Part shown: positions 1 through 9,300 of the stretch, one piece after another
Numbering within the stretch: position 1 is the first letter of the stretch
Layout of the letters: each line of letters starts with the position of its first letter
From: Arthrobacter koreensis
GTDB lineage: Bacteria > Actinomycetota > Actinomycetes > Actinomycetales > Micrococcaceae
Length of the DNA stretch: 64,000 nt
NCBI RefSeq assembly: GCF_009193255.1
Contig: NZ_WACG01000001.1
Location: 186,001-250,000 of the forward strand
Direction of reading: 5' to 3'
The notes under the pieces: generated by a model
Databases searched by the model: none
Seen by the model: the letters and a program-made list of their open reading frames with translations, nothing else
What the model was told of the DNA's origin: nothing
Translations under genes and position numbers: made by a program

Positions 1-2
1 GC

Positions 3-764
3 ACCGGTCCGTTCGAAGGTGATTCAAACGTTTACCAGGGTTCGGTGGACCAGCTGCGCAGCTTCGCACGCCAGTCATCGGTGGGACGCCCGGGACAGCT
101 CTACTACCGTAGTAATCCTGCGAAGGGGCTCGAGTACGGAAACGCCAGCGACCAGTACCTGACCTGTGACTGGAACGGGGACGGTATTGCAACTCCAGCA
201 GCCTTCCGAAACGGCACCTGGTACATCCGCGATTCCCTGACCGGCACAGCAACAGTCCGTGAGGTTCGCTACGGGGATCCCGGAGACCAGCCCATTTGCG
301 GCGACTGGGACGGAAATGGCCGGGACACTATCGGTGTGTTCCGTAACGGCATGGTCTACCTAAAGAACTCGGTTACCAGCGGAGCAGCGGACGGCGTCTT
401 CGCGTTTGGTGCGGCCGGGGACACCGCTATTGTCGGAGATTGGGATGGGGACGGCTACGACACCCTCGGAGTCGGCCGTCCTGAGGGCGTTGCCCAACGC
501 TTCTACCTGACAAACAGCAACATTCGGCCCGGCGTCGCGGGCTCCTTCCTGTTCGGCAATGCCGGTGATACTCCGGTGTCCGGGGACTGGAACAATGACC
601 GCTTCACTACCGTGGGTGTTAAACGCGGCAACTACTGGTATTTGACCAACAGCAACATCCGACCCACTGCCAGCAGCAGCTTCCAGTTCGGCAACGCCGG
701 GGACCGCCCGCTGACCGGCCGCTGGGACCGGGGCACCGGTACGAGCGTTGGCGCAGCGCGCTAG
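3..764 (+). CDS. Secreted repeat protein, C-terminal part (5' end outside window)
   Basis: The frame is open from the first bases, so this is the 3' part of a longer gene; the GTG at 45 is internal. The roughly 250 visible residues consist of about five degenerate repeats of 45-50 residues. Each carries a GDWDGDG-like core (CDWNGDG, GDWDGNG, GDWDGDG, GDWNNDR) followed by a hydrophobic strand and a YLTNSN or YLKNS strand. Asp/Asn-rich loops of this kind occur in VCBS/FG-GAP-type beta-propeller repeats and often bind calcium. In related actinobacteria such repeats sit at the C-terminus of secreted cell-wall hydrolases, but the catalytic part is not visible, so enzyme activity is inference. The last repeat is degenerate (GRWDRGTG). 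A strong terminator follows. Confidence 0.75.
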   Translation, partial: TGPFEGDSNVYQGSVDQLRSFARQSSVGRPGQLYYRSNPAKGLEYGNASDQYLTCDWNGDGIATPAAFRNGTWYIRDSLTGTATVREVRYGDPGDQPICGDWDGNGRDTIGVFRNGMVYLKNSVTSGAADGVFAFGAAGDTAIVGDWDGDGYDTLGVGRPEGVAQRFYLTNSNIRPGVAGSFLFGNAGDTPVSGDWNNDRFTTVGVKRGNYWYLTNSNIRPTASSSFQFGNAGDRPLTGRWDRGTGTSVGAAR

Positions 765-783
765 GCAGAGTCGCAGAAACGTT

Positions 784-822
784 AAACAGCGGCGGGCCTC
801 CCTTGGGGGCCCGCCGCTGTTT
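784..822. terminator. Bidirectional intrinsic terminator
   Basis: Perfect 15-bp inverted repeat: arms 784-798 and 808-822 around a 9-nt loop. The arms begin AAA and end TTT, so each strand gives a GC-rich hairpin followed by a short U run. It lies between two convergent genes (stops at 764 and 844) and can serve both. Confidence 0.9.
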
Positions 823-843
823 CAGGGATACTAACTGAAATGC

Positions 844-1590
844 TCAGGCAGCGCGCCGGGACCGCTGCCGAAGACGGAAGCCTGCGGTGACAAGTGCGCG
901 CAACAGCATCCAGCGTGCTTTGAGAATTCGATCCAGGCGGCGCCAGTGGCGTGGAGTCTCATTGTCCTCGTGTAACCGGCGGTACAGCACCGGTTCACCC
1001 AGGTGCGTCATTTCACCCGCCAGGTTGCCGGCCAGTGCCATCCAGAGATCATGCGATTCGTAAAGGAACCGCGGCATGGGCAGTACAACGTCCGCGAAGT
1101 CGCGGCGGAAGCCCATGGCGCAGCCGTAGTAGGGGCGGTACCCCACCATCACTCCGACGATGTTGGCCAGGCGCCGGTTTGAGTCCCTGGCGCGCAGGGA
1201 CCACGGTGCGTTCTCCGCCGGCCCGCCGAAAAGAGCAACATTCCCGGCAACCATGGCGGTCTTTCCCAGGGCGTCGATCATTTTTGCTGTCCGGCCGGGA
1301 ACCCAGATGTCGTCCTGGTCTGCCAGGAATATGTACTGCCCGCGGGCCAGGGCCGCTGCCTTGCCGAAAGTCCGGACGTAGCGTTCGTTGATCTCGGACC
1401 GCACCAGGCGGATCCGGGGGTCGCCGATTGCGGCGACGACGTCCGCTGTGTTGTCCGTGGACTTGTCATCCACAACGACCAATTCGTCTTCCGGGCCCAG
1501 GTCCGCGAGGATCGATTCGATCTGCTCGCCAATCCAGCGGGATCCGTTGTAGGCGGCCATGCAGACGCTGGCCCGTACCTGTCCGCTCAC
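844..1590 (-). CDS. Family 2 glycosyltransferase
   Basis: A 248-residue GT-A-fold enzyme. It shows the N-terminal nucleotide-sugar binding pattern (SVCMAAYNGSRWIGEQIESI), then VVVDDKSTDNT, then the metal-binding LADQDDIW segment near residue 90. The acceptor side has a Glu-Ser-His-Asp stretch (YESHDLWMALA). There are no membrane segments, so it probably acts on the cytoplasmic face on a lipid-linked intermediate. It starts with GTG, overlapping the stop of the DUF2304 gene by 4 nt, and is the last gene of a four-gene operon. Donor and acceptor cannot be read from sequence; the rhamnosyltransferase-like operon head and nearby rml genes make a rhamnose-containing glycan plausible. Confidence 0.88.
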   Translation of the reverse strand: MSGQVRASVCMAAYNGSRWIGEQIESILADLGPEDELVVVDDKSTDNTADVVAAIGDPRIRLVRSEINERYVRTFGKAAALARGQYIFLADQDDIWVPGRTAKMIDALGKTAMVAGNVALFGGPAENAPWSLRARDSNRRLANIVGVMVGYRPYYGCAMGFRRDFADVVLPMPRFLYESHDLWMALAGNLAGEMTHLGEPVLYRRLHEDNETPRHWRRLDRILKARWMLLRALVTAGFRLRQRSRRAA

Positions 1591-2003
1591 TGGTGTTCTC
1601 CCGGCGGCAGATGCTCCGGGCAGCCGCCGTTGGCAGCCGAGACCTGATGCTTAAGGCGCTCTACCTGGTTCTGCAGACCGTCAAGCTGGCTGCGCAGGAT
1701 GGCGGTTTCCTCTGCCAGTGCCCGCGTTTCGTCCTCCACCACGGAGATTTCCAGCGAAAGGTGCAGGCACACGCCCATCAGCAGGAAGATCGCCAGCATG
1801 AAAAGAAGGTTGGAGGGCAGCGCGAAGCCGGAGATTTCGGTAGCCCAGTCGAGCAGCTGGGGGAAACCCGCCAGGATCAGCGTGACCAGGCCTACCAAGA
1901 TCCAGAGTGCAGCATACTTCTCGCGCAGCTTGCGTTGGCGGAGCAGCCAGATTACAGAACCGACGACGGCGAGCGCCAGGATGAACGGCAGCACGGTGTT
2001 CAT
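1587..2003 (-). CDS. DUF2304 family membrane protein
   Basis: A 138-residue protein with three predicted membrane helices (about residues 4-20, 31-52 and 63-85). A cytoplasmic coiled-coil tail rich in Glu, Arg and Leu follows (about 88-125). Size and layout fit DUF2304, a family commonly encoded next to DPM1-like glycosyltransferases in polysaccharide loci, whose biochemical role I do not know. It overlaps both neighbours by 4 nt, so its translation is probably coupled to the GT2 on either side. A membrane anchor or partner for the soluble glycosyltransferases is a reasonable inference. Confidence 0.8.
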   Translation of the reverse strand: MNTVLPFILALAVVGSVIWLLRQRKLREKYAALWILVGLVTLILAGFPQLLDWATEISGFALPSNLLFMLAIFLLMGVCLHLSLEISVVEDETRALAEETAILRSQLDGLQNQVERLKHQVSAANGGCPEHLPPGEHQ

Positions 2004-2818
2004 TCAGCTGCTCCTTCCGTGCCGGCGAGCCGGGTCTTTTTGCGGGTCATGGCGATCAGCAGCGCGAATCCGCTGCGGCCGAGGTAGAGGGCGGCCTTGA
2101 CCGGGTTGTGGCTGGGCTGACCGCCCTGCCGGGGACGCATTTCCACGGGCACCTGGGTCACGGTGAGACCGGATCGTACTGCAACTACCAGCGAATCGAT
2201 CGTATCCCCGAGGTACTCAGCGGGATAGTGCTCGCAGTACTGTGCGATGGCTCGAGTGTTTGCTGCCCGGAAGCCGGATGTGACGTCAGTGAGCCTGGTC
2301 TTGGCGATCCGGGAAATTGCCCAGCCGAGGAAGACCATGGCCCATTTGCGCGGCCCGCGGACTTCATAGTTGCCCTTCTCCGCGAATCGGGCTCCGATGG
2401 AGATGTCTGCAACTTCCAAACCCTTGACCACGTTGATCAGGTCCTTGGGGTCGTGCTGTCCATCCGCGTCCACTTGGATCGCCTGGCTGTAATTCCACCG
2501 CTGGGCGTACTTGTAGCCGGCGCGCATGGCACCGCCGACGCCCAGGTTGAAGGGCAGCCGGAGCACTGCAGCGCCTGCGGCTTCAGCCAGGTCCGCCGTG
2601 TTGTCCGTCGACCCGTCGTCCACGACCAGGACGTCGCAGTTGGGCACTGTCCGGATGACTTCCGTAACGGTGTTGCCTACCGAGGCGGATTCGTTCCAGG
2701 CAGGCATGATGACCAGTAGCCGGCCGGCCGATGGATTTTCAGCTTGTTCCACGCGCTCTGCATACCTATTCTGCTGTGGTTGAGTGTTCGCTGCCGAGGC
2801 GTCCATAGACTTCCTCAC
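2000..2818 (-). CDS. DPM1-like family 2 glycosyltransferase (polyprenyl-phosphate glycosyltransferase type)
   Basis: A 272-residue GT2 protein. Visible motifs are LVIMPAWNESASVG, VLVVDDGSTDNT (about residue 65), QVDADGQHDP (the DXD-type metal site) and GARFAEKG. These fit dolichol-phosphate mannose synthase-like enzymes, which transfer a sugar to polyprenyl phosphate on the cytoplasmic face. The first 30 residues are low complexity and probably disordered. It overlaps the upstream GT2 by 4 nt and the downstream DUF2304 gene by 4 nt. If it charges polyprenyl phosphate, a GT-C enzyme should use the product outside the membrane; the divergent DUF6541 protein (3898-5865) is a candidate. Confidence 0.85.
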   Translation of the reverse strand: MRKSMDASAANTQPQQNRYAERVEQAENPSAGRLLVIMPAWNESASVGNTVTEVIRTVPNCDVLVVDDGSTDNTADLAEAAGAAVLRLPFNLGVGGAMRAGYKYAQRWNYSQAIQVDADGQHDPKDLINVVKGLEVADISIGARFAEKGNYEVRGPRKWAMVFLGWAISRIAKTRLTDVTSGFRAANTRAIAQYCEHYPAEYLGDTIDSLVVAVRSGLTVTQVPVEMRPRQGGQPSHNPVKAALYLGRSGFALLIAMTRKKTRLAGTEGAAE

Positions 2819-3765
2819 CTCGTGTCCTGGGCTTTGCCTGTCCGGCCCCGCATCCCGTCGGCGGTCCCCCTTACAAAATACCCCAGCCGCTCCCGACGCC
2901 CGGACCCCAGGAGAACGACAACAATCACATGCCTTAGGTCCAGGGCGAGTCCGCGCAGCATCCAGCTCGGCCGGGTGCTGAAGTACCGGCGCAGCAGGTG
3001 AATACGGTTTCGGCCGATGTAGTAGTAGCGGAATGGGGCGCTCTGCATCAGCTCAACAGGCTGGTTTCGGACGCACAGCGGGCGGCCCAGCAGACGTGCC
3101 TGCGTGCGCGTTCCCAGCGAGTGTTCCAGCGCGACGCCGGGGGCAGCGACGGCGGAGAAGCCGGCCTCGCGCAGGCGCCAGTAGAAGTCTGTATCCACTC
3201 CGTCAATGAAGAGGCCCTCATCAAAACCGCCGACGGCGTCCAATGCGGCCCGTGAGACGAGCAGCGCCGACTGGATGGGCTCGGCGACTTCCAAGTAACC
3301 GCCGCTTCCGCCCCGGCTCAGCACCCGGCTCCCCGAGACGCTTTCGGGGCTGACGGTACCGATCGCGAGTCCGTCCGCGGCTGCAGCCTGCCGTGCCTGC
3401 TCATACTTGTGCAGCAGTCCGGTGGGCGGTTCAGAGTCCTGGTCGAAGGTCACGATGTATGAAAGTCCGCGGTACTTCTCCAGCAGGGCTGTTATGCCCG
3501 CATTAAGGGCAGCCCCAATCCCCTTGTTCCGGTCCTGCCTAAGGACCGTTGCGCCAAGGCGCTCGCACTCCGCCAGCACGTCGGCGCCGGCTGCGGAGCC
3601 ATCATCGACCACGGCCACGGCTTGGAACTGCTCGATCATGGAGGCGACCCGGCGGGCGAGTTCTACAGGAGGGTTGAAAGCAGTAATGACGGCGGCGGTA
3701 CCTGTGCTGGTGATGGCTGGTGCCTGCGGGTTTTGCGGTTCTGACGCCCCGCCACGTGTACGCAT
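2815..3765 (-). CDS. Rhamnosyltransferase-like family 2 glycosyltransferase
   Basis: A 316-residue GT2 enzyme and head of the four-gene operon. Motifs include AVITAFNPP near residue 26, VAVVDDGS, RQDRNKGIGAALNAGI, the metal-site FDQDSEP, and the acceptor-side FIDGVDTDFYWRLREAGF. This arrangement fits RfbF/WbbL-type rhamnosyltransferases, agreeing with the dTDP-rhamnose genes 3-8 kb away. No membrane helix is evident. No Shine-Dalgarno sequence precedes the ATG. A TAGCCT hexamer (3775-3780, minus strand) lies 9 nt upstream, so the leader would be absent or only a few nucleotides. Donor specificity is inferred, not shown. Confidence 0.85.
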   Translation of the reverse strand: MRTRGGASEPQNPQAPAITSTGTAAVITAFNPPVELARRVASMIEQFQAVAVVDDGSAAGADVLAECERLGATVLRQDRNKGIGAALNAGITALLEKYRGLSYIVTFDQDSEPPTGLLHKYEQARQAAAADGLAIGTVSPESVSGSRVLSRGGSGGYLEVAEPIQSALLVSRAALDAVGGFDEGLFIDGVDTDFYWRLREAGFSAVAAPGVALEHSLGTRTQARLLGRPLCVRNQPVELMQSAPFRYYYIGRNRIHLLRRYFSTRPSWMLRGLALDLRHVIVVVLLGSGRRERLGYFVRGTADGMRGRTGKAQDTR

Positions 3766-3897
3766 AGTAGGTACAGGCTATAGAAGTCCCTGATCCGCCG
3801 CCACTTTCGCCCCGGCACCGAAGCAGGCATCTGCGCCTAAAACGGCTAGAATTGGCGGGGCCTTGCAGCCCGCCTACACACCGGAGGATTTTTACGC
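3766..3897. promoter_or_regulatory. Divergent promoter region of the GT2 operon and the DUF6541 gene
   Basis: This 132-nt gap separates divergent genes. On the plus strand a TAGAAT at 3846-3851 is a good -10 candidate; it would give a roughly 40-nt leader carrying a clear GGAGG Shine-Dalgarno at 3883-3887. On the minus strand TAGCCT at 3775-3780 is the -10 candidate. I see no convincing -35 element for either direction. Confidence 0.5.
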
Positions 3898-5865
3898 ATG
3901 GATTGGCTCGGGGCCCTTCCCGCAATACTCACCGCCCTGGCACTGCTTACTGTGCCGGGCCTTGCTATCGGCCTGGTCCTGAGGCTTCGCCTATTCGACG
4001 CCGTTGCGCTGGCCCCGCTGGTGACGGTCACGTTGATCAGCGTCAGCGCCGTCGCAGCCCCGTTCGCCGGAATTGGCTGGAGCATATTACCGGTCCTGGT
4101 CCTCACGGTGCTGGTCCTGGCGGCGTGCTTCGGCATTACTCGTTTCTCCTGGTACCCCGCACGGACTGCCGGTTCCGCCGAGCACTCCTTCCTGCGGCAC
4201 CAGGGGCCTTGGTTCGTTGCTGCCGCAGCGGCGTTCCTGCTGATCGGGTGGCAGGTTGTGCATATCATCGGGGCACCGGAGAACTTCTCGCAGACCTTTG
4301 ACAACAACTTCCATCTCAACGCCGTCCGGTACATTCTGGATACCGGAAACGCGTCCTCGCTGAACCTGACCTCCATGACGACCGCTGACCAGCCGGCCTA
4401 TTTCTACCCGGCTGCGTGGCACGGATTCGTCTCACTGATTGTCCAGCTCTCCGGAGCTCCGATAACCGCTGCCACCAGCGCGGGAATCATTGCGGTTTCG
4501 GCAGCCGTCTGGCCGCTGAGCGTGCTGTTCGCTGTGCGCCGACTCGCCAAGCTTGCACCTGCGGCCATCCTGGGTGCGGGTGTGCTGGTGGGCAGCTTCT
4601 CGGCCTTCCCCATCCTGCTCATGGACTTCGGAGTGCTTTACCCGAACCTGCTGTCCCTGGCGATGGTCCCGGCCGCGCTGATGATCCTGGCCGGCATCCT
4701 GCGCCAGCTCCCCCACCCGGACATCCCCGTTGTCACCCTGATCCTGCTGGCAATGCTGACCGTACCGGGAGTGGCCGTCAGTCACCCCAACGGCGTCATG
4801 ACGCTCTTTGCCCTCGCTGTCCCGGCGGTACTTTCTGCATACATCCGGGGCCTTGCAGGGCTGTACCGGTCGGGGGCCGCCAGGACCCGCTATCTGTTCG
4901 CGACTCTGGCTACAGCCGCCGCTTTCACCATTTTCTTCGTACTGTGGAACGTTATCCGCCCTCCGGAAGAGGCTGCTTTCTGGGACCGAGTGGAAACAGC
5001 ACCGCAGGCCTTCGGCGAGGCGCTGCTGAACGCACCGTTCGGGCGCCCCGCTGCCGTCTTCATCAGTGTCCTGGTCCTGCTGGGCCTCGTTTACTGCTTC
5101 CGCCGTCCCCGGCTGCTCTGGGTGGCAGGCGGATACCTGCTGAGCGTCTGGCTCTTTGTGGTAGCAGCCGGTTACCCCATCACGGAAAACCGGATGTTCA
5201 TCACCGGCGTCTGGTACAACGACCCGTACCGTCTGGCTGCGATCCTTCCCATCATGGGCGCACCGCTCGCCATTCTGGGCCTCCAGCTTGTCCTTGAGCC
5301 TGTGGACCGTTGGGTCCGCGCGCGGGTTGCCGGAACGGCGGGTGCCGTTTCAGGGGCCGCTCCGTTCGTCCTGGGCCTGGTTGCAATCCTGGCTCTGGTT
5401 CCGCTGACTCAAGGAGCCAGCATGGACGCCGCCGTCTCCAGCGCCCGGAACTCGTACGCTGTGAACGATGATTCTGCGCTGGTCTCCACCGACGAGCTTG
5501 AACTGCTACGCCAGCTCCCCGAACTCACCGAACCCGATGCCGTAATCGCGGTGAACCCATGGACCGGCGCCGCCCTGGCCTACGCGATTGCGGACAGGGA
5601 CACCACTTACAAGCACACACTCTCCAATACGAGTCCCGAAGCGGCGGTGATCGACAACAGCCTCAAGGACGCCGATTCGATGCCCGAGGTGTGCGATGCA
5701 GTGGAGGCAACCGGCGTCGACTACGTCCTGGACTTCGGCACGCGGCAGATCAACAACGGAACCGCAGAGTATCCGGGCATCGAAGACATCGACTCGGACC
5801 CTGACTTCCAAAAGGTTGCCAGCGTGGGCGAGGCTTCGCTGTACGAGTTCGTGGGCTGCTCCTAG
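3898..5865 (+). CDS. Large polytopic membrane protein, DUF6541 type, possible GT-C glycosyltransferase
   Basis: A 655-residue protein with many hydrophobic helices through about residue 510 and a soluble C-terminal domain of about 140 residues. Length and layout match DUF6541-type actinobacterial proteins. After the N-terminal helices, an external loop holds Asp-Asn-Asn-Phe-His at about residues 135-139, followed by an amphipathic stretch. Acidic residues plus FH in the first large loop are typical of GT-C glycosyltransferases that use polyprenyl-phosphate sugars. The catalytic assignment is inference. GGAGG 10 nt upstream supports the ATG. The gene diverges from the DPM1-like operon that could supply its donor, and a strong terminator follows. 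Confidence 0.72.
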   Translation: MDWLGALPAILTALALLTVPGLAIGLVLRLRLFDAVALAPLVTVTLISVSAVAAPFAGIGWSILPVLVLTVLVLAACFGITRFSWYPARTAGSAEHSFLRHQGPWFVAAAAAFLLIGWQVVHIIGAPENFSQTFDNNFHLNAVRYILDTGNASSLNLTSMTTADQPAYFYPAAWHGFVSLIVQLSGAPITAATSAGIIAVSAAVWPLSVLFAVRRLAKLAPAAILGAGVLVGSFSAFPILLMDFGVLYPNLLSLAMVPAALMILAGILRQLPHPDIPVVTLILLAMLTVPGVAVSHPNGVMTLFALAVPAVLSAYIRGLAGLYRSGAARTRYLFATLATAAAFTIFFVLWNVIRPPEEAAFWDRVETAPQAFGEALLNAPFGRPAAVFISVLVLLGLVYCFRRPRLLWVAGGYLLSVWLFVVAAGYPITENRMFITGVWYNDPYRLAAILPIMGAPLAILGLQLVLEPVDRWVRARVAGTAGAVSGAAPFVLGLVAILALVPLTQGASMDAAVSSARNSYAVNDDSALVSTDELELLRQLPELTEPDAVIAVNPWTGAALAYAIADRDTTYKHTLSNTSPEAAVIDNSLKDADSMPEVCDAVEATGVDYVLDFGTRQINNGTAEYPGIEDIDSDPDFQKVASVGEASLYEFVGCS

Positions 5866-5876
5866 CCACTAAAACC

Positions 5877-5921
5877 ATAGGAAAGGCCCCGGCTTGAATT
5901 TCAAGCCGGGGCCTTTCCTAT
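5877..5921. terminator. Bidirectional intrinsic terminator
   Basis: Perfect 21-bp inverted repeat (5877-5897 and 5901-5921) with a 3-nt loop, flanked by AT-rich ends that give short U runs on either strand. It separates the convergent DUF6541 and GT2 genes. Confidence 0.92.
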
Positions 5922-5933
5922 ATGCAGATGTGC

Positions 5934-6836
5934 CTAGCTACCGAAGGCGTGCCGCAGGACCAGCACTGCTGTGCGCAAATCACCGCGTCGCAGCGTTGCG
6001 GGCAGCAGCACCAGGGCATGCAGGCGGGATGTCAGGTGCATGCGCGCGCCCCGGACGGTCCGCTTCCATCCGCGGGGCCCGGCCAGCTGAACAGCGTGCC
6101 GGAAGAAGCGCCGCTCCCCCTCGAAGCGGGAACCGTCCAGCAGCTCCAGTGACGAGGCACTGGAGCTGTGACGGCGGTAGGCGAAAACCGTCTGTGGAAC
6201 CAGGAGCAGGTCCTCCCCGTCCAGGAGCAGGTCCAGGATCAGTGCCAAGTCCTGGATGACCGGGAAACCGTCACGGAAATCGTGCTTCTGAATCGCGTCA
6301 CGGCGGAAGGCCAGGGACGGCCAGTAAAGCCAGTTCCCTTGCATCAGGTTGGCGGCCAGTTTGTCCCCGCCTAGCAGGACGGGCTCGCTGCTGCGCGGGC
6401 GCATGAGTTTCTGCTTCACCGAATCAGCCAGGGTGCTGACTGTCTCTCCGTGTTCGTCCTTAACCACGACGCCGGGCTGAATCAGCCCTGCCTGCGGGTG
6501 CAGTGCGTGGGCACGCCGGACCGTTTCCACGTAGCCGGGCAGCAGGAAATCGTCACAGCCCATCACGACGATCCGCGGCTCAGTAGCCATCTGCACGCAC
6601 CGCCGGAAGTTCTCCGTGATGCCGCAGTTGGCTTCGTTCCTCACATACCGGATGCGGGGATCCGTGAGCGTTCCGAAGTACGCATCCACCGATCGGTCCG
6701 GATGCGCGTCATTGACTACGGTCAGGCTCCAGTCCGGGTCAGTCTGCGCCTGCACACTTTCAACGGCGGTCCGCAGGTACTCCAATTCGCCCCAGAACGG
6801 TATGTAGATCCCGACAGTGGCGCCCGGCTCAGGCAT
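5934..6836 (-). CDS. Family 2 glycosyltransferase
   Basis: With the start placed at the ATG at 6836 this is a 300-residue GT2 enzyme. It begins VGIYIPFWGELEYL, continues with LTVVNDAHPDRS, and has the metal-site segment VMGCDDFLLPGYV near residue 95. Acceptor-side residues include an Asp-Leu-Ala-Leu-Ile stretch. The frame stays open upstream to 6878, but that start would overlap rmlCD by 50 nt; the chosen start overlaps its stop by only 8 nt, typical of coupled translation. It is the last gene of the rmlB-rmlCD-GT2 unit, so it may use dTDP-L-rhamnose. Donor and acceptor are unproven. Confidence 0.85.
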   Translation of the reverse strand: MPEPGATVGIYIPFWGELEYLRTAVESVQAQTDPDWSLTVVNDAHPDRSVDAYFGTLTDPRIRYVRNEANCGITENFRRCVQMATEPRIVVMGCDDFLLPGYVETVRRAHALHPQAGLIQPGVVVKDEHGETVSTLADSVKQKLMRPRSSEPVLLGGDKLAANLMQGNWLYWPSLAFRRDAIQKHDFRDGFPVIQDLALILDLLLDGEDLLLVPQTVFAYRRHSSSASSLELLDGSRFEGERRFFRHAVQLAGPRGWKRTVRGARMHLTSRLHALVLLPATLRRGDLRTAVLVLRHAFGS

Positions 6837-8244
6837 TGGGCGCCCCGGCAACGTAGTCGGCCAGGCGCTCCCCCGCATCCCCTGGCCGGAAGCCCGCAGC
6901 TTCGATCCTGCCCAAGTCCAGTGCGGAGTTCAACGGCCGCGGTGCGGCGTCCTTGTCCCGGAAATACTCCTCGGTGCTGACGCCGGAGACGGCCCCGCGG
7001 GGTTTTCCGGTCAGCTCATACACCGACGCAGCGATCTCCGCCCAGCTGGCCGGCTCACCGGTGTTACTGAGGTTGTAGGTCCCGTACGGGGCCCCGCTGG
7101 CAAGCAGGTGTGCTATACCGGCCGCGATGTCCTCGGTGAAGGAGAGACGCCCGATCTGGTCGTTGACCACGGACGGGCGGATGCCCCGCTCGGCGAGCGA
7201 GGCCATGGTGCGCACGAAATTGCTGCCTTCGCCGATGACCCAGCTGGTCCGGACAATGTAGTGCTGCGGAACCACGGAGACGACGGCGTCGCCAGCGGCT
7301 TTGGTCTGCCCGTACACACCCAGGGGTGAGAAGGGCTCGTCCTCCGTGTGGGTCTGAACCGTGCCGTCGAAGACGTAGTCGCTGGAAACATGCACCAGCG
7401 TCAGCCTGTTCTGGGCGGCGACCCTGGCCAGCCGGGCAACCGCGCTGACGTTGATCTCCCAGGCGAGCCGGCGGCCTTCCGGGGTCTCCGCTGCGTCCAC
7501 GGCAGTGTAGGCAGCTGCGTTGATGATGGCGGAGTAGTTCTTCCAGTTCCGCTCGTAGGAGGCAGGATCAGCCAGGTTAAACTCGGCCCGGCCGGCGAAC
7601 TCAACGGAGGAATCGTCGTCGTACGTTTTGCGCAGTGCCTTACCCAGCTGTCCGTCGGCACCGAGAACAAGAATGCGGCGCGGCTTCATTGGCACCACAT
7701 CTGCCAGGCGGGGGTGCGCTTTGTCCTTGTCCGACAGCTCAGCCTGTTCCAGCGGGATGGGCCATTCAATGGCGGCTGTCTCGTCTGCGAGGTTCAAGAA
7801 GGTGTACTGACCCTGCGCGTCCGCGCTCCAGTGGTCATTCACCAGGTAGGTGTAGGCGGTGTTGTCTTCCAGCGTCTGGAAGGCGTTTCCTACCCCTCGG
7901 GGAATGAAAATGGCCTGGCTGGGGTCCAGCTCTGCCGTGAATACGGTTCCGAAGCTGGGGCCTTCGCGCAGGTCCACCCACGCGCCGAAGATCCGGCCAG
8001 TAGCCACCGAAATGTACTTGTCCCACGGTTCGGCATGGATGCCCCGGGTGGTGCCGGCCTTTTCGTTGAAGGAAATGTTGTTCTGGACCGGCCCAAAGTC
8101 AGGCAGTCCCAGCGCCAGCATCTTCTCCCGCTGCCAGTTTTCCTTGAACCAGCCGCGGTTGTCGCCGTGGACAGGCAGGTCGTAGAGAACGACGCCGGGA
8201 ATTGCAGTTTCGCGGGCAGTGAGGGCCTTGGAGAATTCAACCAT
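6829..8244 (-). CDS. rmlCD: Fused dTDP-4-dehydrorhamnose 3,5-epimerase / dTDP-4-dehydrorhamnose reductase
   Basis: One 471-residue polypeptide carries the last two steps of dTDP-L-rhamnose synthesis. Residues 1-185 are an RmlC-type cupin (VVLYDLPVHGDNRGWFKENW, TTRGIHAEPWDKY, FIPRGVGNAFQTLED). From about 186 an RmlD-type Rossmann reductase begins (RILVLGADGQLGKAL, HVSSDYVFDG, YGQTKAAGD with catalytic Tyr and Lys, TSWVIGEG). The cupin half is divergent around the catalytic His segment compared with classical RmlC. The ATG at 8244 lies 5 nt after the rmlB stop; an upstream in-frame extension to 8304 would overlap rmlB. The fusion is seen directly; both activities are inferred from family membership. 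Confidence 0.9.
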   Translation of the reverse strand: MVEFSKALTARETAIPGVVLYDLPVHGDNRGWFKENWQREKMLALGLPDFGPVQNNISFNEKAGTTRGIHAEPWDKYISVATGRIFGAWVDLREGPSFGTVFTAELDPSQAIFIPRGVGNAFQTLEDNTAYTYLVNDHWSADAQGQYTFLNLADETAAIEWPIPLEQAELSDKDKAHPRLADVVPMKPRRILVLGADGQLGKALRKTYDDDSSVEFAGRAEFNLADPASYERNWKNYSAIINAAAYTAVDAAETPEGRRLAWEINVSAVARLARVAAQNRLTLVHVSSDYVFDGTVQTHTEDEPFSPLGVYGQTKAAGDAVVSVVPQHYIVRTSWVIGEGSNFVRTMASLAERGIRPSVVNDQIGRLSFTEDIAAGIAHLLASGAPYGTYNLSNTGEPASWAEIAASVYELTGKPRGAVSGVSTEEYFRDKDAAPRPLNSALDLGRIEAAGFRPGDAGERLADYVAGAPNA

Positions 8245-8249
8245 CGCGG

Positions 8250-9260
<1,011 letters not shown>

Positions 9261-9300
9261 CCGGTTCCCGTAACGCCCGGGGTTGAGCGCCCGGTGCCGC

